From Chlamydia muridarum str. Nigg (GTDB lineage: Bacteria > Chlamydiota > Chlamydiia > Chlamydiales > Chlamydiaceae), in contig NC_002620.2 in NCBI RefSeq assembly GCF_000006685.1, forward strand, positions 451,204-515,203: DNA of 64,000 bases, read 5' to 3'. The position numbers and the translations under genes are program-made. The notes below the pieces were generated by a model, which saw only the letters and a list, made by a program, of their open reading frames with translations, had not been told where the DNA came from and searched no databases. Below, piece by piece: positions 18,101 through 26,707 of this stretch. Numbering within the stretch: position 1 is the stretch's first letter; each line of letters opens with the position of its first letter.

Positions 18101-18567
18101 GATCCTTTGATTGTTTTCATGGTTATGGATCCTAACTCGGATGTAATATCGCTGCGTTCTATTTTAGAAAGGAGGGACCCAGGATCTAGGTGATATAAGG
18201 AAGGAGAATTTATCGATAAAGATTCATCGATTTGTAAAGTCCATCCAGTCAGCGTTAGGGATTTGGGGAATCTGTAAAGAAGTAAACGAGGAAGAGATCC
18301 ACTTACAATAATTTGTTCTGCAGAGAAAATCTCGGATTCAGAGTCAATTCCACGAATACGCACTTTTTTAGCTGTTTGGGAGCCAAACCAGGATAGATGT
18401 AACTGTTCAATTTCGCATTGCAACCCCGTTTCTTTATTCAGTACAGAAAGAAAGAGATATTTCCCGGATTCACTGGAAAGAAATTTAGGAAGTAGGACAA
18501 AAAAAGCTAACGGTAATCCTACAAGGAGATAATAGCTAAATCTTTTGTACCACAAAGAACGCTTCAT
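15151..18567 (-). CDS. Large AsmA/TamB-like envelope protein, CT131 orthologue
   Basis: 1138-residue protein with one N-terminal membrane anchor (about residues 8-30, SYYLLVGLPLAFFVLLP) followed by a long beta-rich, Ser/Thr-rich region without Cys clusters. This layout is typical of AsmA/TamB-type bridge proteins that carry lipids between membranes. The C-terminal part (GRIRLALWGKTDVIRDRLAM, then IRGPISSPEIDWSSAY near residue 1085) resembles the conserved end of that superfamily, where a final domain meets the outer membrane. It overlaps the upstream CT132-like gene by four bases. The TamB/AsmA label is by architecture; I cannot confirm the subfamily. Confidence 0.65.
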   Translation of the reverse strand: MKRSLWYKRFSYYLLVGLPLAFFVLLPKFLSSESGKYLFLSVLNKETGLQCEIEQLHLSWFGSQTAKKVRIRGIDSESEIFSAEQIIVSGSLPRLLLYRFPKSLTLTGWTLQIDESLSINSPSLYHLDPGSLLSKIERSDITSELGSITMKTIKGSTLSVSGFYVKKTAQQLLIRALTKENDIQGSVSVEGALSPHFLLNVQLSSVPASLFKLFIASPSIDRILSTEDLINLTAKAHQEKDSTLITLTTEGNQITAKLRGHIRDNTFLITQGGASSIVLPPAITSSILSELLAVETSIRSKEAHLFISDAKLPLSISKWNSSEFSLQANLPQISVETSDPNLSIQTENTKISVKKSDRFTLIRSSSAARLGGASPSYIHGSLSIDNRKHSAEFHIQQSLLPHTYLRALLPKPFEINIPLEVPYYTLDVKGKYRNTQLSCEAFLDNPLLRLSCTLSGPLQTLQFNGEGAYTLSERWKDRFSPYFLQMQTSFSGKMHFTQRHIFFPKLSVKLFAGENEVFIHGKFGKANEEIKPSNTSLLVYGNLFSLPMDLCSSKFAPLQMTHSSFSLHSDGGKGVLKGNLKLSITDPEFPHLSETKLLIPDIVISSLDPTSPWDAENISIQASGELLQLPVDRLIRLQHKDASLSRYIGETGKASFQLLYSPDKEETISIASTFKTDALTGDFRFVMDSSLSLTENTYGSLQWEVSPERYSSFFEKASSSPSCLLHRPTTFRLALSKISCSDKKTGYSCLSLLSEGGIEGKLSSTPLVFYDHLSKENFIVNNINGSVHAQNLNDLIQYKFTGNCLAPNQDNKSPVSFVIEGEAKNILMNETRSLTQTATWTNIPTSFITGIVPISPGVRAKLTSLAGPKIHISIYNDFYKGEGPLTIKVDSENLTGYLPLELTEHAILLKEDLTASLHINEEINKAFLREFNPLISEGGAYSKHPVSLRVNPQNFYLPIKPYSFENFRIQSASLDFGKIEIENTGTMQDLFQFLDVEAEQQRVESWFTPIFFSVQNGQIIYKRFDALIDGRIRLALWGKTDVIRDRLAMTLGIDPELIKKLFRNTMLKTKNFFLIKIRGPISSPEIDWSSAYARIALLKSYTIAGPLNSLADKLFSSLGEPTPSQTVSPLPWEVSESE

Positions 18568-19841
18568 GAATTCACTTTTTTAGCAATTTCTGAAAGAGAG
18601 AGGTTATGCGAGCTCTTTTTGATCTCTGCTAGTATATGAGCAAGGTTTTCTTGTATAGGCATTAGAGAGGAAGAGCAGATGTTCGCGAACGAGGGAGATT
18701 TTGTTAAAAGGACAAAGATAGCATCTATATGCAAGTTAGAAATGTTATGGGAGGGCTTATAACCGTCTTTGTGTTTTAGGATCATACCCTCTTTTTCTAG
18801 GATATCTAGACATTGGGAAGCTTCTCCAATAGAAGCTTTAGCTCTTTTAGCAAGGTAACTGGAGCTTGGAGGGGGGAGGGAGTGATCGAAATGCTCTGTA
18901 ATAAGAGTCAGAAAATACAGACATAAAATGAATTTGAAGTAGCTATTAGGAAAAATCTCCTCTTTCGGAATTAGAGTGATAAATCCTTTATTTTGAAAGA
19001 GGAAGGACAATGCTCCTCCGAACAAATAAATAATAGAGTAAAGATAGAGAAGAAGGAGGAAGGAGGGTAAAGCAACTAGGGCTCCATAAGTAAAGCTATA
19101 GTTGAAAATATAGAGTTGCAGGCAAAAGAAAATTTTCTGAGAGATTACCCAGGCACTACCAGCTATGGCTGCGGCCAAAAGAGACGAGGATTTTTGTGTG
19201 GGAACTCTGGGGAGAAATGCATAGCAGCAAAACAGGCCACCATAAAGTAGGGCATAAGGTAGTATTCGCGAAATCACATAAATGCAGGCCATGGCATGGC
19301 TAAAACTAAATAGCTTGGGGTAACTAATAGGCATGATTTGTGTGATATAGATCCAAGATCCGCAAACAATGATGAAGATCATGGGGCTAATAAGGGTAAT
19401 AATTAAGTAGCTAATGAGTCTTTTTAAAGAGGCTTGTGTGATTCCTGGGCAGAATATTTTATTCAGGCCATCTTCTAAAGATTGCAGCATGAGAATTCCA
19501 GCCCAACAAAAAACAAAAAAACTACTGACCAGAACGACTACGATGCTGCTTGTTGTTGAATAAGCTGCTTCAAAAATAGCTAGAATAGGAGTTTCGTAAT
19601 CAGGGTAATGGAGCAATAGCCATTCTTTCCAGTCCAAGCTAATGAACAAATATTGAGAAAGTCTTAGAAAGAAGACCAGTATAGGAATGCAACTAAAAAG
19701 ACCATAGTAACTTAGAATGCAGGCTTCTTTAGAGGCCTCATTGTAGTAAAGAACTTTAGGAGCTTTTAGAAAAGATTTGATAATGAAATTGTTGCGAAAG
19801 GCATGGTGAAGCTTTTTAAGAAAAGACAAAGGGCGCAACAT
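18564..19841 (-). CDS. YihY/BrkB-family membrane protein, CT132 orthologue
   Basis: 425-residue inner-membrane protein with six hydrophobic segments between about residues 40 and 280, among them IVVVLVSSFFVFCWAGILML and YLIITLISPMIFIIVCGSWI. The family was once misnamed RNase BN. YGALVALPSFLLLLYLYS is typical of it. The C-terminal 130 residues are soluble and include a stretch (AKASIGEASQCLDILEKEGM) that looks like a winged-helix fold, which some YihY proteins carry. It is coupled by four bases to the downstream CT131-like envelope gene, suggesting a shared envelope role. Substrate unknown. Confidence 0.8.
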   Translation of the reverse strand: MLRPLSFLKKLHHAFRNNFIIKSFLKAPKVLYYNEASKEACILSYYGLFSCIPILVFFLRLSQYLFISLDWKEWLLLHYPDYETPILAIFEAAYSTTSSIVVVLVSSFFVFCWAGILMLQSLEDGLNKIFCPGITQASLKRLISYLIITLISPMIFIIVCGSWIYITQIMPISYPKLFSFSHAMACIYVISRILPYALLYGGLFCCYAFLPRVPTQKSSSLLAAAIAGSAWVISQKIFFCLQLYIFNYSFTYGALVALPSFLLLLYLYSIIYLFGGALSFLFQNKGFITLIPKEEIFPNSYFKFILCLYFLTLITEHFDHSLPPPSSSYLAKRAKASIGEASQCLDILEKEGMILKHKDGYKPSHNISNLHIDAIFVLLTKSPSFANICSSSLMPIQENLAHILAEIKKSSHNLSLSEIAKKVNS

Positions 19842-19919
19842 GGTGAATATATATATAAAAAGATCTTAAAAAGATTTTAAACTAAAAAGCAGATTTTTAA
19901 TTATAGTTTTTCAAAAAAA

Positions 19920-20720
19920 CTAAGATCTTTTTATCGCTGAAATAAACAAGAACAGCGGAAACTCTTTGCGGCAAAGGTTCTCGGCTTTGGCTCTCTTACC
20001 AGACGATTTTTTGGGAGAGGTCCACTCTTCCATATTGTCAATTAGGAGATGGGTTTTTGATAAGGATTGCACCCAGTAACTTAAAGGAAAATGAAAAGAA
20101 TACGTTGTTTCGGAGTGTTTTTCTCCAGGATGAGCAACAATAGGCACTGATAAGGGAGAGAGATAACGATCTATTTTTCTAGACATCAACTTTTTAGGTT
20201 CATCATAAAACCAGGAAGAGAGCCTGGGAATGCGAAAACATGGATGGTTGAGTATGATGAATAATCTTCCTTGAGGAGCCAGAAGTTGAGCTGCATGCGA
20301 AATAGCTTGCGCTGGAGATTCCATGTTCTGAAGAGAGAGAATAGCTACGGCATGGGAGAACTGATTATGGTAAGTCTCTGGTAAGGGGTGCGTCATATCG
20401 TGATGCAGGAATTGACGAGATCTTGAACCGGAGTTTTTTTTTGCAAAACGCAGCAGACTAGGAGAAAGATCGATCCCTAGGTAGGGAAGTTTTTTAGGCA
20501 ACTGCTTCTCTAAAACTCCTTGGCCGCACCCTATATCAACTAGGGATGACGAAGGCGATAATTGTAATTTAGATAGTAAATTGGGAAGAATCACTTCTCT
20601 ATGATAGAAGTGTCCATCTCGGTCGACTGCTTTGTTGTAATCTTGGGCAATAGATTCCCAGGAAGTGTCTGGGGACATTTTTGTTGGTCTCGATGAATGA
20701 GAAGCCGATTTTTTGGACAT
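19920..20720 (-). CDS. Class I SAM-dependent methyltransferase, CT133 orthologue
   Basis: 266-residue methyltransferase. SAM motif I is LVDIGCGQGVLEKQL near residue 60, the acidic motif II is LGIDLSPSLL, and motif post-I/III is HAVAILSLQNMESP. The fold is that of small-molecule or protein methyltransferases of the UbiE/Methyltransf_11 group. The substrate is not visible. The N-terminal 18 residues are Ser/Lys-rich and probably disordered. It is encoded just downstream (78 bases) of the CT132-like start on the same strand and could share its transcript. Confidence 0.8.
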   Translation of the reverse strand: MSKKSASHSSRPTKMSPDTSWESIAQDYNKAVDRDGHFYHREVILPNLLSKLQLSPSSSLVDIGCGQGVLEKQLPKKLPYLGIDLSPSLLRFAKKNSGSRSRQFLHHDMTHPLPETYHNQFSHAVAILSLQNMESPAQAISHAAQLLAPQGRLFIILNHPCFRIPRLSSWFYDEPKKLMSRKIDRYLSPLSVPIVAHPGEKHSETTYSFHFPLSYWVQSLSKTHLLIDNMEEWTSPKKSSGKRAKAENLCRKEFPLFLFISAIKRS

Positions 20721-21096
20721 AGCAAAGGGTGTGTTCCTAAATTTCTATCCCAAACACCATAAGTTGTTTCAGTCGGTTTCGTCAAGGAAGAACCTTCGTC
20801 AAGTTCTTAATATGAAACTCAAGAAAAGGAAGCCTCGGTCTCTAAGTAGAAATCAAATAAAGATTTGTCAATTAATAGATTGCTCGTCATTATTTTATGT
20901 GATTTTCCTTAAATCGGGTACAATATCTCTCAAATCACAGGTTAATTTAGGAATTTAGAGCAGAATGGCTGCTGTATAGGCTTTAGTTCTTTAGGGGGAT
21001 AAGGGATAATTTTCGTTCTTCTCTTTTGGACACAGTATGTCAGTGGGCAGACTTTGGAAAGAATGACAGAAATTCTGCTGTAGGAGGGGAAGTAGA
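20721..21096. other. Divergent intergenic region between CT133-like and CT134-like genes
   Basis: 376 bases, AT-rich at 20850-20950. A plus-strand 81-codon frame (20713-20958) overlaps the start of the methyltransferase gene, and its product is not protein-like. I see no RNA gene. The only firm signal is the ribosome binding site AGGAGG at 21082-21087 for the next gene. Confidence 0.5.
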
Positions 21097-21504
21097 GTGG
21101 CTTGTTGTGTTTGCGTGTACGGTTACAATGAGATCTGTTATAAAGAGACCGTAGAAAAGGCTGTTGCAGTTGCAGTGGATTGTGTGCTTTTTAATGTAGC
21201 TGCGGTTGTGGCTACGCTCATCTCTGCAGTATTTCTTCTTATCAGATGGATTTCTTGTGCGATTTACAATTGTTGTTCTACAAAAGAACGATGGCATTTC
21301 CTTCCCACTACAGAAAGCCGTATTGAGTGGCTCACATTAATCCCAATCCTTGGCCCACTAGTCGTTGCTTCCGTTGTTTATGCTAAAGCTAGGGAGGATG
21401 GATATTGTTGTTTGGATTCTCTTGTGTGTGCCATGCAGTCACCATGGATGTTACTAGACTCTATTCGTCAGAATCGAAATGAACCGGAGTGGATGGTAGT
21501 CTAG
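21097..21504 (+). CDS. Small Cys-rich membrane protein, CT134 orthologue
   Basis: 135-residue protein, GTG start with AGGAGG nine bases upstream. It has two hydrophobic stretches (LFNVAAVVATLISAVFLLIR at about 30-50, and LTLIPILGPLVVASVVYAKA at about 85-105) and eleven or so Cys, several clustered (CCVCVYGYNEICY, IYNCCS). It is followed after 49 bases by the CT135-like gene. The paired hydrophobic segments suggest an inclusion or envelope membrane protein, but they are not a classical closely spaced Inc hairpin. Function unknown. Confidence 0.7.
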   Translation: MACCVCVYGYNEICYKETVEKAVAVAVDCVLFNVAAVVATLISAVFLLIRWISCAIYNCCSTKERWHFLPTTESRIEWLTLIPILGPLVVASVVYAKAREDGYCCLDSLVCAMQSPWMLLDSIRQNRNEPEWMVV

Positions 21505-21553
21505 AAATGTATTAGGAGGCCTTGGGAGAAAATAAAAATAGGTTAACTTAAAA

Positions 21554-22651
21554 ATGGTAAGTTTCGATTTAAGTGTGACAACAACGAATATTGGTGCAGG
21601 ATATGACGATATTCAACGTATGTTAAACGGTGTGACTTGTTCTTCCGGAGGAATGGGATTATTAACTCCTTCCGCATGTTCTCCAATGAGTAGTTTCTGT
21701 TCTTCTAACCAGCCCTATAGTGCTAGAGATTTAAAGAATCGCATTCACCAGTTTTGTCAGCATTCGGGTCCTATTACGGGATTTTATTCCTTGTACAATG
21801 AGAAGATTATGTTTGAGGAGGCTCTTCTTGTTCCGACTGTTCTTGAAGCTGTAGAGTCAACTTTTTGGATATCAGCTCTTTCTCGTTTAGGAGGAGAGCG
21901 TCCTTCGACTTTTGACACGGTAATTCTGAGCTTTTTTGTTGGGCTTATTTCTTTGGTGTGCGGGGCGATGTTTGTTGGTATTGTTTCTAGTGCCGTGAAA
22001 ATTTATCGTCTTATGCAGACAATGAGGCAAGCACGTACTTTGAATGAAAATGTGCAAAGACTATTAGCTCCACAAGCTACGAACATGCGGTCTGCTTTTG
22101 CAAAACTTAAAGGGATTGTTGCTTCGAAAGCGCTTGATCAAGTAGAGCAAGGTTATCGCAAATTCAGAAATCGAATGATTACTTCTTTTGTTGCTAATGC
22201 TCTAATTACAATAGCCTTTTGTGCTTTATTAGCATCTGTAATTCTTTCTGCTTTCTTCATTGGTGGAGCAAGTGGGTGTCTGATGGCAGCGTTCTTCGGA
22301 TGTTTAGGAGTGGGACTTGGATCTTTGACTATTGGAATGCTTGTGGGGATTGTCTCCGCTATCTGTCAGCGTAAGCATAAACAAGAAGCTGCACGATGCA
22401 TTCAGAGAGGTATTTTTTACTCCCTTATTTTGGAGCAAATGCAAAGATTCCCCAAAGACTTTTTTAGAGATCCTGTGGCGAAAAGTATTATGGCCATTCA
22501 AGCAGGAGAAGCTTTGGATGAAGGAAAATTGTCTTGGAAAGAAATGCCAAGCATTACAGCTTGCTTAGGAAGAGAGGGATTAGATGCTCAAGCCTATTCC
22601 TTTATTTCTTCTTCTCCCTTGGATGGTCGTATAGAAGAAGCTTTTCGATGA
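21554..22651 (+). CDS. Inc-like membrane protein, CT135 orthologue (intact)
   Basis: 365-residue protein with two hydrophobic hairpins: about 122-150 (VILSFFVGLISLVCGAMFVG) and about 215-272 (ALITIAFCALLASVILSAFF, then LGSLTIGMLVGIVSAICQ), separated by a helical segment. The bilobed pattern suggests an inclusion membrane protein. The orthologue in C. trachomatis and C. muridarum is a known hotspot for inactivating mutations that arise in laboratory passage and change genital-tract fitness. The frame here is complete with no disruption, matching a functional allele. Function unresolved. Confidence 0.82.
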   Translation: MVSFDLSVTTTNIGAGYDDIQRMLNGVTCSSGGMGLLTPSACSPMSSFCSSNQPYSARDLKNRIHQFCQHSGPITGFYSLYNEKIMFEEALLVPTVLEAVESTFWISALSRLGGERPSTFDTVILSFFVGLISLVCGAMFVGIVSSAVKIYRLMQTMRQARTLNENVQRLLAPQATNMRSAFAKLKGIVASKALDQVEQGYRKFRNRMITSFVANALITIAFCALLASVILSAFFIGGASGCLMAAFFGCLGVGLGSLTIGMLVGIVSAICQRKHKQEAARCIQRGIFYSLILEQMQRFPKDFFRDPVAKSIMAIQAGEALDEGKLSWKEMPSITACLGREGLDAQAYSFISSSPLDGRIEEAFR

Positions 22652-22750
22652 GGCAAAAAATTTAATAAAAAAGAATTTTCTGCTCATCGTGAAAAGTTTG
22701 TGATATAGTGTGCCTCTTTTTGAAGTTATGGATAAGCGCTACAGGAATGT

Positions 22751-23470
22751 ATGGGGTATTCTTTTTTTCGTCGCAAGCTTGCCGGGGTGGAATTTATAGA
22801 GAGTCCTGGAGATCCCGAGGCTCCTGTGGTTATTTTTTGCCATGGGTATGGAGCCAGTGCTGATAACCTTACCTTTTTCCCTTCTGTGTGTGTATGCGGT
22901 TCTTTGCGTCCCACGTGGATATTCCCGCATGGCATAGAGAAACTTCCTTATGAATTGGGTGGTGGCCGGGCGTGGTTTCCTTTAGATACTAAGCTTTTTG
23001 AGACTTTAATTTCTTCTCAGGAAGTTACTCCGGATACGGATCGTCTATACCAGCAATTATTGGACGTAGATTTTGAAAAGCCTAAACAGGCTTTAGAAGG
23101 CCTAATCCAAGAATTAGGGAAACCACGATCTGAAGTGATTATAGGAGGATTCAGCCAAGGGGCTATGATGACAACGCATCTTATGCTTTCTTCGCGGATT
23201 CCTTATAAAGGTGCATTGATTTGTTCTGGAGCTGCAGTTCCTAATCAATCATGGAAGGAAAATATTCTATTATGCGGAAAAACTCCTTATATCCAATGTC
23301 ATGGATACGAGGATCCGATATTGCCCTACTTCTTAGGAGAGCGCTTACATAAGATATTGAGCCCTTCTTTATCAGGGGAGTTTGTTTCTTTTCATGGAGG
23401 CCATGAAATTCCCGTTGTTATGATGCAAAAAATACAGGAAAGCATCACGCTTTGGAACCAGCAGATATAG
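22751..23470 (+). CDS. Phospholipase/carboxylesterase family alpha/beta hydrolase, CT136 orthologue
   Basis: 239-residue serine hydrolase of the lysophospholipase/acyl-protein-thioesterase type. An oxyanion-region motif VIFCHGYGASADN is near residue 30. The nucleophile elbow is IGGFSQGAMM (Ser near residue 136). The acid is probably in CHGYEDPILPY and the catalytic His in FHGGHEIP near residue 217. No signal peptide, so probably cytosolic or type III secreted. Its end overlaps the open frame of the next gene. Substrate unknown; lysophospholipid or S-acylated protein hydrolysis would fit the family. Confidence 0.85.
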   Translation: MGYSFFRRKLAGVEFIESPGDPEAPVVIFCHGYGASADNLTFFPSVCVCGSLRPTWIFPHGIEKLPYELGGGRAWFPLDTKLFETLISSQEVTPDTDRLYQQLLDVDFEKPKQALEGLIQELGKPRSEVIIGGFSQGAMMTTHLMLSSRIPYKGALICSGAAVPNQSWKENILLCGKTPYIQCHGYEDPILPYFLGERLHKILSPSLSGEFVSFHGGHEIPVVMMQKIQESITLWNQQI

Positions 23471-23481
23471 AGAGGTCAGGC

Positions 23482-24324
23482 GTGCTTTCTCAGCATATTG
23501 AAAGAATTAGGTCTGGGCAAGTCTTTGCTTTCCCGACGGATACAGTGTATGGGCTAGGAGTCTCGTTTCTCATACCTGAAGCTGATAAGCAGTTATTTGC
23601 TCTTAAGCGTAGGAATCCTCAAAAAGCTTTATCTGTTTATGTTTCTTCTCTTGAAGAATTGGAGTATGTTGCCCAGCGCCGCTTAGGAGAGGCTTCAATT
23701 AAGATTGCTCAAAAATTTCTTCCCGGTCCACTCACATTAATTACCAAACATAATAACCCAAGATTTTCTCAAAAAACGTTAGGATTTCGAATAGTTGAAC
23801 ATCCCATAGTGAAGCAAATTATCCAAGAAGTAGGTCCCTTGCTTGCCACCTCAGCAAATGTATCGGGGTTCCCTTCGGCGGTTTCTTCTGATGAAGTAAA
23901 GCAGGATTTCCCTGAAAAAGATATTTTAGTGATTTCTGGGACTTGCTCTATAGGATTGGAATCTACTGTAGTAGATGCTGAAGAGCGTATCATTTATCGA
24001 GAAGGGGTGGTATCTGCTGCGGAAATAGAAGATGTTTTACAAGCAAAATGTACTTGTTCCCCTAGAAGCCAGTCTTTTAGGGAAAGTATTCGTATTTACG
24101 TTGTAAAAAATCATGTGGATTTGAGCTCTTTTCTCTCTGCTAAGCTAGCCTTCAAGGGAGTTATTTGTCAGCATCCTCAGCCATGCACTTTTTACTCGGT
24201 TTTGAGACAAGCTTTGCGATCTTCTACTCAAGAAGTGATTTTTGTTTATGATGAAAAAAATACGGAATACCCAGTTCTTTCAAGGTTTTTAGGAGCAAGT
24301 TATGATAGTGGATATGCATTGTGA
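23482..24324 (+). CDS. Threonylcarbamoyl-AMP synthase (Sua5/YrdC)
   Basis: About 280 residues. It makes threonylcarbamoyl-AMP for the t6A37 modification of ANN-decoding tRNAs. YrdC-domain motifs are AFPTDTVYGLGVSF near residue 14, LFALKRRNPQKALSVYV, FLPGPLTLITK, and LLATSANVSGFPSA. The C-terminal 90 residues form a shorter Sua5-like extension. The frame is open back to a TTG at 23452, but I prefer the GTG at 23482, which has AGAGG at 23471-23475 and lies after the stop of the upstream gene. It overlaps the next gene by 23 bases. Orthologue of CT137. Confidence 0.88.
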   Translation: MLSQHIERIRSGQVFAFPTDTVYGLGVSFLIPEADKQLFALKRRNPQKALSVYVSSLEELEYVAQRRLGEASIKIAQKFLPGPLTLITKHNNPRFSQKTLGFRIVEHPIVKQIIQEVGPLLATSANVSGFPSAVSSDEVKQDFPEKDILVISGTCSIGLESTVVDAEERIIYREGVVSAAEIEDVLQAKCTCSPRSQSFRESIRIYVVKNHVDLSSFLSAKLAFKGVICQHPQPCTFYSVLRQALRSSTQEVIFVYDEKNTEYPVLSRFLGASYDSGYAL

Positions 24325-25249
24325 CATGTTATCTCATGAAAATTTTTCTCCTGCAAATCCAGCCGTAAGAAGTTCTCCCGACCAATTAATAGAAGGGGGA
24401 GTTAATGTACAGGTATGTGCTCTATTCACTGAATCACAAGAGTTCACAACGTTAGATCAACAAAATCAATTGTTTTTTTCGTTAATAGAACAAGATGAGA
24501 GATTGACGCCAATAGCTTATGAGCCACAGATGGAAGGCTCCTTGCAAATGATCCGTAGTGTAGAAAATGCTTCGGGATTGGGTTCGGATAAGATTCCCTT
24601 ACAAGCTCTGTTTCAGAAGCTTTTGATTTTACACAGTCAGGGGCCTTTAGCATATGTAGGTCTCGTCTGGAATTTCGCGAATCGTTTTGGTGGAGGGGTT
24701 TTAGAGCCCAAACGGTTGTCTAAGGATGGAAAAAATCTTTTAGAGTTCTTGTATGCTTTGGCGATTCCTGTAGATCTTAGCCATTGCTCAGATCAGCTAA
24801 CAGAAGATATTTTAGATTTTACTGTAGACAAGCTTCCTAATATGTTTATATTAGCCAGTCATTCTAATTTTCGTAAGGTTCAGGGAGTTGCGCGCAATTT
24901 GTTGGATGTTCATGCTAAAGAAATTTTCGCAAGAAATGGAGTAATTGGGCTGAATGGAGTCAACTACTTTGTGGGAGAGTCTTTAGAAGATATGAGAAAG
25001 CATATCGCCTATGCCCAAGAGTTAGGTATCTTAGATGGCTTAGTGTTAGGAACAGACTTTTTTTATACGGACGAAGAGAAATTTTTCCCCAATTTTTCCA
25101 CAGCCAAAGACCACCCTAAATTACAAGCTTTGATTGAAGACACTCTTTCAGTTAATCAGGCGCGGGCTTTGTTAGCAGGAACTGCCCAACAGTTTTTAAC
25201 AAAGGTTGTTACTGCTCAAAAGAGCGTTGTGAATACAATTACACTTTAA
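24302..25249 (+). CDS. Membrane-dipeptidase-like zinc peptidase (M19), CT138 orthologue
   Basis: 315-residue TIM-barrel dipeptidase. The metal ligands of the renal dipeptidase family are recognisable: HxD in VDMHCDMLSH (residues 4-6), the bridging Glu probably in SVENASG, His in PVDLSHCS, His in ASHSNFRKV, and the Asp of LGTDFFYTDE. Residues for a secretion signal are absent. It likely cleaves dipeptides in the cytosol to free amino acids. It overlaps the Sua5 gene by 23 bases, so they are coupled. It converges with the OppA gene with a four-base overlap of stop regions. Confidence 0.88.
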   Translation: MIVDMHCDMLSHENFSPANPAVRSSPDQLIEGGVNVQVCALFTESQEFTTLDQQNQLFFSLIEQDERLTPIAYEPQMEGSLQMIRSVENASGLGSDKIPLQALFQKLLILHSQGPLAYVGLVWNFANRFGGGVLEPKRLSKDGKNLLEFLYALAIPVDLSHCSDQLTEDILDFTVDKLPNMFILASHSNFRKVQGVARNLLDVHAKEIFARNGVIGLNGVNYFVGESLEDMRKHIAYAQELGILDGLVLGTDFFYTDEEKFFPNFSTAKDHPKLQALIEDTLSVNQARALLAGTAQQFLTKVVTAQKSVVNTITL

Positions 25250-26532
25250 TGAAAACGTGCGTATATCAAATCAACGCTTCCTGAAGGGTGGTGAATCACA
25301 TGATCCAGTGGCTTGCCTAAGATGTAATCATATTCCATATGGTATAAAGGTAGGCAAGTGAAGTCGTTTAGTGCTGTGTGATCGAATTGGGCGCAGGTTA
25401 AGGGGTGGAAAGTTATAGAAGTCGCTGTGGAAATAGAAAAATCTTGCATGGCGCGTTTTTGAACAAATACATGATATTCTAGTCCTTGTAGTACTAAGTT
25501 AATGCCTGCATTGCGACACTGTTCCTGCAACACTTCAGCTAATCGTTGGCAGCGAGTAATGTTGTTGGGGTATATTAGAGTTATTTTCCCTGGAAATTGT
25601 GCGGAAGAGTCTTCATAGCAACAAAATCTTTCGTCCTCATTTGGGGAGGGACTTTCAACCACTTTATATTGGTCTCCCAAAGCATATCTCACGAGTTCTT
25701 CCTTTCGAATGGCAGCAACTAATCGTTTTCGGTTGGCTAATGACGATAATATGGGGTCTTTAGAATTCAGAATTAACCAAAAGGTCCCGTCTACAGGATA
25801 GTGAGCATAGAAAGGAGAAGCCGAACGCAGTTCGAAAGGGATTCCTTGGTGCCAAGGTTGTCCTACCCAATCCACATCTCCTCTCCGCAATAGATGTAAG
25901 GCTGTATAAATATTCGGAATGATTCGAAAATCGATAGATTGTAGCTCTACAAGCGCGTCATCGTAGTAATGAGGATTTTTGTGCAGAACGAGAGTTTCTC
26001 CTTGTAAATAAGTGTGGACCATAAAAGGTCCGGAAGATAGGAGGGGGCTCTCAGGGCGATATACAGAAAAGAAAGGTGAGGCCAATATAGCCAGTAGTTG
26101 AGAGCTCGGGTCCTTTAATTCCACAACAACTTCTGAAGAAGAAGGAGCGTAAAAAGTTAGATTGTCAAATAACTCGGGGTAGCGACCTGTTTTTTTTGTG
26201 TGTGTCCATGCAGCAACAACATCTTCTGCCAGTAAAAGAGAACCATCGCTCCACTTGGCGTCTTTGCGAATAAAAAATCGATAACATAGTCCGTTTTCAG
26301 AAGGTTGATACGAAGAGGCAAGAGCAGGGATTAATCCAGAAGGCTCCTCGCGAAAGAGCGTAGCAAATAAGATTCTGGATAAAGAAAAATTGAACGCATT
26401 CTCCCCTTGTTCAGGAGAAAGGGAGTGAGGATCGTCATGAATGGCTATAGTTAGTGTGTGTTTTGGGAGAGAATAAGAGCATCCTGTTATCAAAAATATG
26501 ACAATAACAAGAAAGATACAGCGGAAACTCAT
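25246..26532 (-). CDS. oppA: Oligopeptide-binding lipoprotein OppA family, CT139 orthologue
   Basis: 428-residue periplasmic solute-binding protein of ABC family 5. The preferred ATG at 26532 gives a classic lipoprotein signal (MSFRCIFLVIVIFLITGC, lipobox LITGC). An upstream in-frame start at 26607 would bury it. Family features include LTIAIHDDPHSLSP after the lipobox, the DAKWSDGSLLLAEDVVAAW motif, and DFRIIPNIYTALHLLRRGDVD. The protein is about 100 residues shorter than E. coli OppA, and no permease or ATPase genes are adjacent. It presumably feeds peptides to an Opp permease encoded elsewhere or acts as an orphan receptor. Confidence 0.88.
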   Translation of the reverse strand: MSFRCIFLVIVIFLITGCSYSLPKHTLTIAIHDDPHSLSPEQGENAFNFSLSRILFATLFREEPSGLIPALASSYQPSENGLCYRFFIRKDAKWSDGSLLLAEDVVAAWTHTKKTGRYPELFDNLTFYAPSSSEVVVELKDPSSQLLAILASPFFSVYRPESPLLSSGPFMVHTYLQGETLVLHKNPHYYDDALVELQSIDFRIIPNIYTALHLLRRGDVDWVGQPWHQGIPFELRSASPFYAHYPVDGTFWLILNSKDPILSSLANRKRLVAAIRKEELVRYALGDQYKVVESPSPNEDERFCCYEDSSAQFPGKITLIYPNNITRCQRLAEVLQEQCRNAGINLVLQGLEYHVFVQKRAMQDFSISTATSITFHPLTCAQFDHTALNDFTCLPLYHMEYDYILGKPLDHVIHHPSGSVDLIYARFH

Positions 26533-26707
26533 AAAAAATCTTTTGATTGTTAGCGAAAGGAATCGGAGACTTTTGTTTGTTGCTGGTTGTATTTCAGAAG
26601 CGTACAATGTTTCTGTAAAGAGTAAACAATATAGTCTCTTTTAGAGAAAAACACACAGTCTTTTTCGCTAAGAAAATCCTTTATCCTATTTCAAAAGAGT
26701 TAGTTTT

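Noticed and set aside
20713..20958. 81-codon plus-strand frame upstream of the CT134-like gene
   Set aside because: It begins inside the methyltransferase start codon region, has a low-complexity basic product and no ribosome binding site.
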